This document shows, piece after piece, positions 6,511 through 7,315 of a stretch of 7,315 nt of DNA (position 1 is its first letter; the number at the start of each line of letters is the position of its first letter). The stretch is from Bacteroidota bacterium (GTDB lineage Bacteria > Bacteroidota > Bacteroidia > Bacteroidales > Prolixibacteraceae), in the NCBI GenBank assembly GCA_030695265.1, contig JAUYTA010000704.1:1-7315 (forward strand), written 5' to 3'. Below the pieces are notes generated by a model. That model was not told the DNA's origin. It saw only the letters and a program-made list of their open reading frames with translations, and did not search any database. A program made the translations under genes and the position numbers.

Positions 6511-7224
6511 ATGCATAAGCAGATGAACCAATTTAAAATTCTATCGGTCGTATTTTTAACGCTTCTTATCACTTCCTGCAATAAAAATGACGATCAGGTT
6601 ACCGGAGTTGGAGATGTAATGATAGTTGCAAAACAATCGGGAACCAGCACCGTTTACGGCATTTCTATGTATGCCTACACTTTAAGTTCGTTCGAAAGTG
6701 TTACTGCTGTGAGTACTGCCGAACCGGGAAAAACATACACGCTAAAGGCAAACCAAGGCTATAAAACCAACTTTTATTTCGAAATGCCCGAAACCCAATT
6801 CACAACTACCAAACCGGCAGCCACCACTTTTACATTCTCTGCAACCTTTACCAATGGGGTGAAACAGGAATTTCAGGATGTATTAACCGACAAGGTTTTG
6901 CCAATCCCAACCCTAGATAAATGCGAATACGATGCAGTTAAACGTCAACTCGATATGAGCTGGACACTGATTACTGATGCGACCAGCTATTCCATCAATA
7001 TTATTGACGTTGATAAGCTGGTTTTTGGAAGTACTCAGCTTAAAGGCAATACCAAAAATTCAACCATCAGCGCAGCAGGTAATGGCTGGGCGATAGGTTT
7101 TACTCCTGAAGCCGGAAGAACTTATACAGTTAGATTATATGCCTACATGTTCGAACCTGGAGGTAAGGATTATGATCTTCAGGCAATATCTTTTGTTGAA
7201 AAGGAAGTAGTTTGGGGGAATTGA
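6511..7224 (+). CDS. Small lipoprotein of unknown function with a possible fibronectin III-like C-terminal domain
   Basis: A 237-residue protein that I do not recognise as a named family. It begins with a lipoprotein signal peptide: a hydrophobic stretch ILSVVFLTLLITSC with the lipid-anchored Cys at residue 23, followed by NKNDDQ, an acidic context that resembles surface-export signals of Bacteroidota lipoproteins. ATG 6511 (MHKQMNQFK) and ATG 6523 (MNQFK) are both plausible starts. The second gives the more compact signal peptide, with Cys at position 19. The mature part is beta-rich without visible catalytic motifs. Residues about 130-235 (LPIPTLDKCEYD, LDMSWTLITDATSYSINI, AGRTYTVRLYAY) have the W-x-x-x-x-x-A-x-x-Y and Y-x-V-R-x-Y-A spacing typical of fibronectin III-like folds. 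It has its own promoter-like element and lies 172 bases after the secreted-protein gene. A role in binding or in stabilising surface complexes is only a guess. Confidence 0.8.
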   Translation: MHKQMNQFKILSVVFLTLLITSCNKNDDQVTGVGDVMIVAKQSGTSTVYGISMYAYTLSSFESVTAVSTAEPGKTYTLKANQGYKTNFYFEMPETQFTTTKPAATTFTFSATFTNGVKQEFQDVLTDKVLPIPTLDKCEYDAVKRQLDMSWTLITDATSYSINIIDVDKLVFGSTQLKGNTKNSTISAAGNGWAIGFTPEAGRTYTVRLYAYMFEPGGKDYDLQAISFVEKEVVWGN

Positions 7225-7256
7225 TTCTTTTAATTTAATAATCCCGATTCATTTTC

Positions 7257-7264
7257 TACTTTTG
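7257..7264 (+). promoter_or_regulatory. Bacteroidota-type -7 promoter element TACTTTTG
   Basis: An exact TAnnTTTG match 26 bases before the ATG at 7291, in an AT-rich spacer (7225-7290). No clear -33 TTG is seen at the expected distance. It implies that the next gene starts a new transcription unit with a short leader of about 20 bases. Confidence 0.5.
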
Positions 7265-7290
7265 CTTTTCAGTAAACTAAAAACATAAAA

Positions 7291-7315
7291 ATGATTCTCA
7301 AAGAACAGGTTAAAG
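7291..7315 (+). CDS. Start of an unidentified gene, cut by the window edge (first 8 codons)
   Basis: ATG at 7291 opens a frame reading MILKEQVK up to the end of the window. The start is preceded by the A-rich sequence AAAAACATAAAA, which is favourable for initiation in Bacteroidota, and by a TAnnTTTG promoter element 26 bases upstream. Eight residues are too few for a product call. The lack of a hydrophobic run in them gives no sign of a secreted protein. Confidence 0.5.

Overview
The window looks like part of a carbohydrate-utilisation (Sus-type) locus from a member of the Bacteroidota. The evidence is a SusC tail followed directly by a SusD gene, several lipoproteins with Bacteroidota-style signal peptides, a protein with a C-terminal type IX secretion (T9SS) sorting domain, and TAnnTTTG promoter elements. 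The T9SS domain argues against Bacteroides itself and fits an environmental lineage such as Marinilabiliales/Prolixibacteraceae-like Bacteroidia, but the exact taxon is inference. Every supported gene is on the + strand.

Layout: 1-48 is the last 15 codons of a SusC-type TonB-dependent transporter. 60-1589 is the SusD-type glycan-binding lipoprotein. 1639-2913 is a lipoprotein with two FIVAR-like helical repeats and a LamG-type lectin-like domain, in the place usually held by SusE/SusF-type accessory binding proteins. A strong hairpin terminator at 2954-3017 closes this unit. The 308-base gap 2914-3221 otherwise holds an inverted repeat (3109-3156) and short heptamer repeats (3176-3204) just before the next gene. 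3222-6338 encodes a large secreted protein: a signal peptide, a roughly 500-residue Trp/Tyr-rich domain that I cannot assign to a named family but that reads like an alpha/alpha-barrel carbohydrate-active enzyme, two Ig/PKD-like domains, a LamG domain and a T9SS sorting domain. After a 172-base gap with a hairpin and a TAnnTTTG promoter, 6511-7224 encodes a small lipoprotein with a possible fibronectin III-like C-terminus. A second TAnnTTTG element precedes the start of another gene at 7291, which is cut by the window edge after 8 codons.

Working model (inference): SusC/SusD import a glycan fragment across the outer membrane, the FIVAR-LamG lipoprotein captures the polymer at the surface, and the T9SS-exported protein, which carries its own LamG domain, processes it outside the cell. 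The substrate cannot be read from the sequence. The main candidates for novelty are the unassigned N-terminal domain of the 1038-residue protein and the sharp base-composition change inside the FIVAR-LamG gene.
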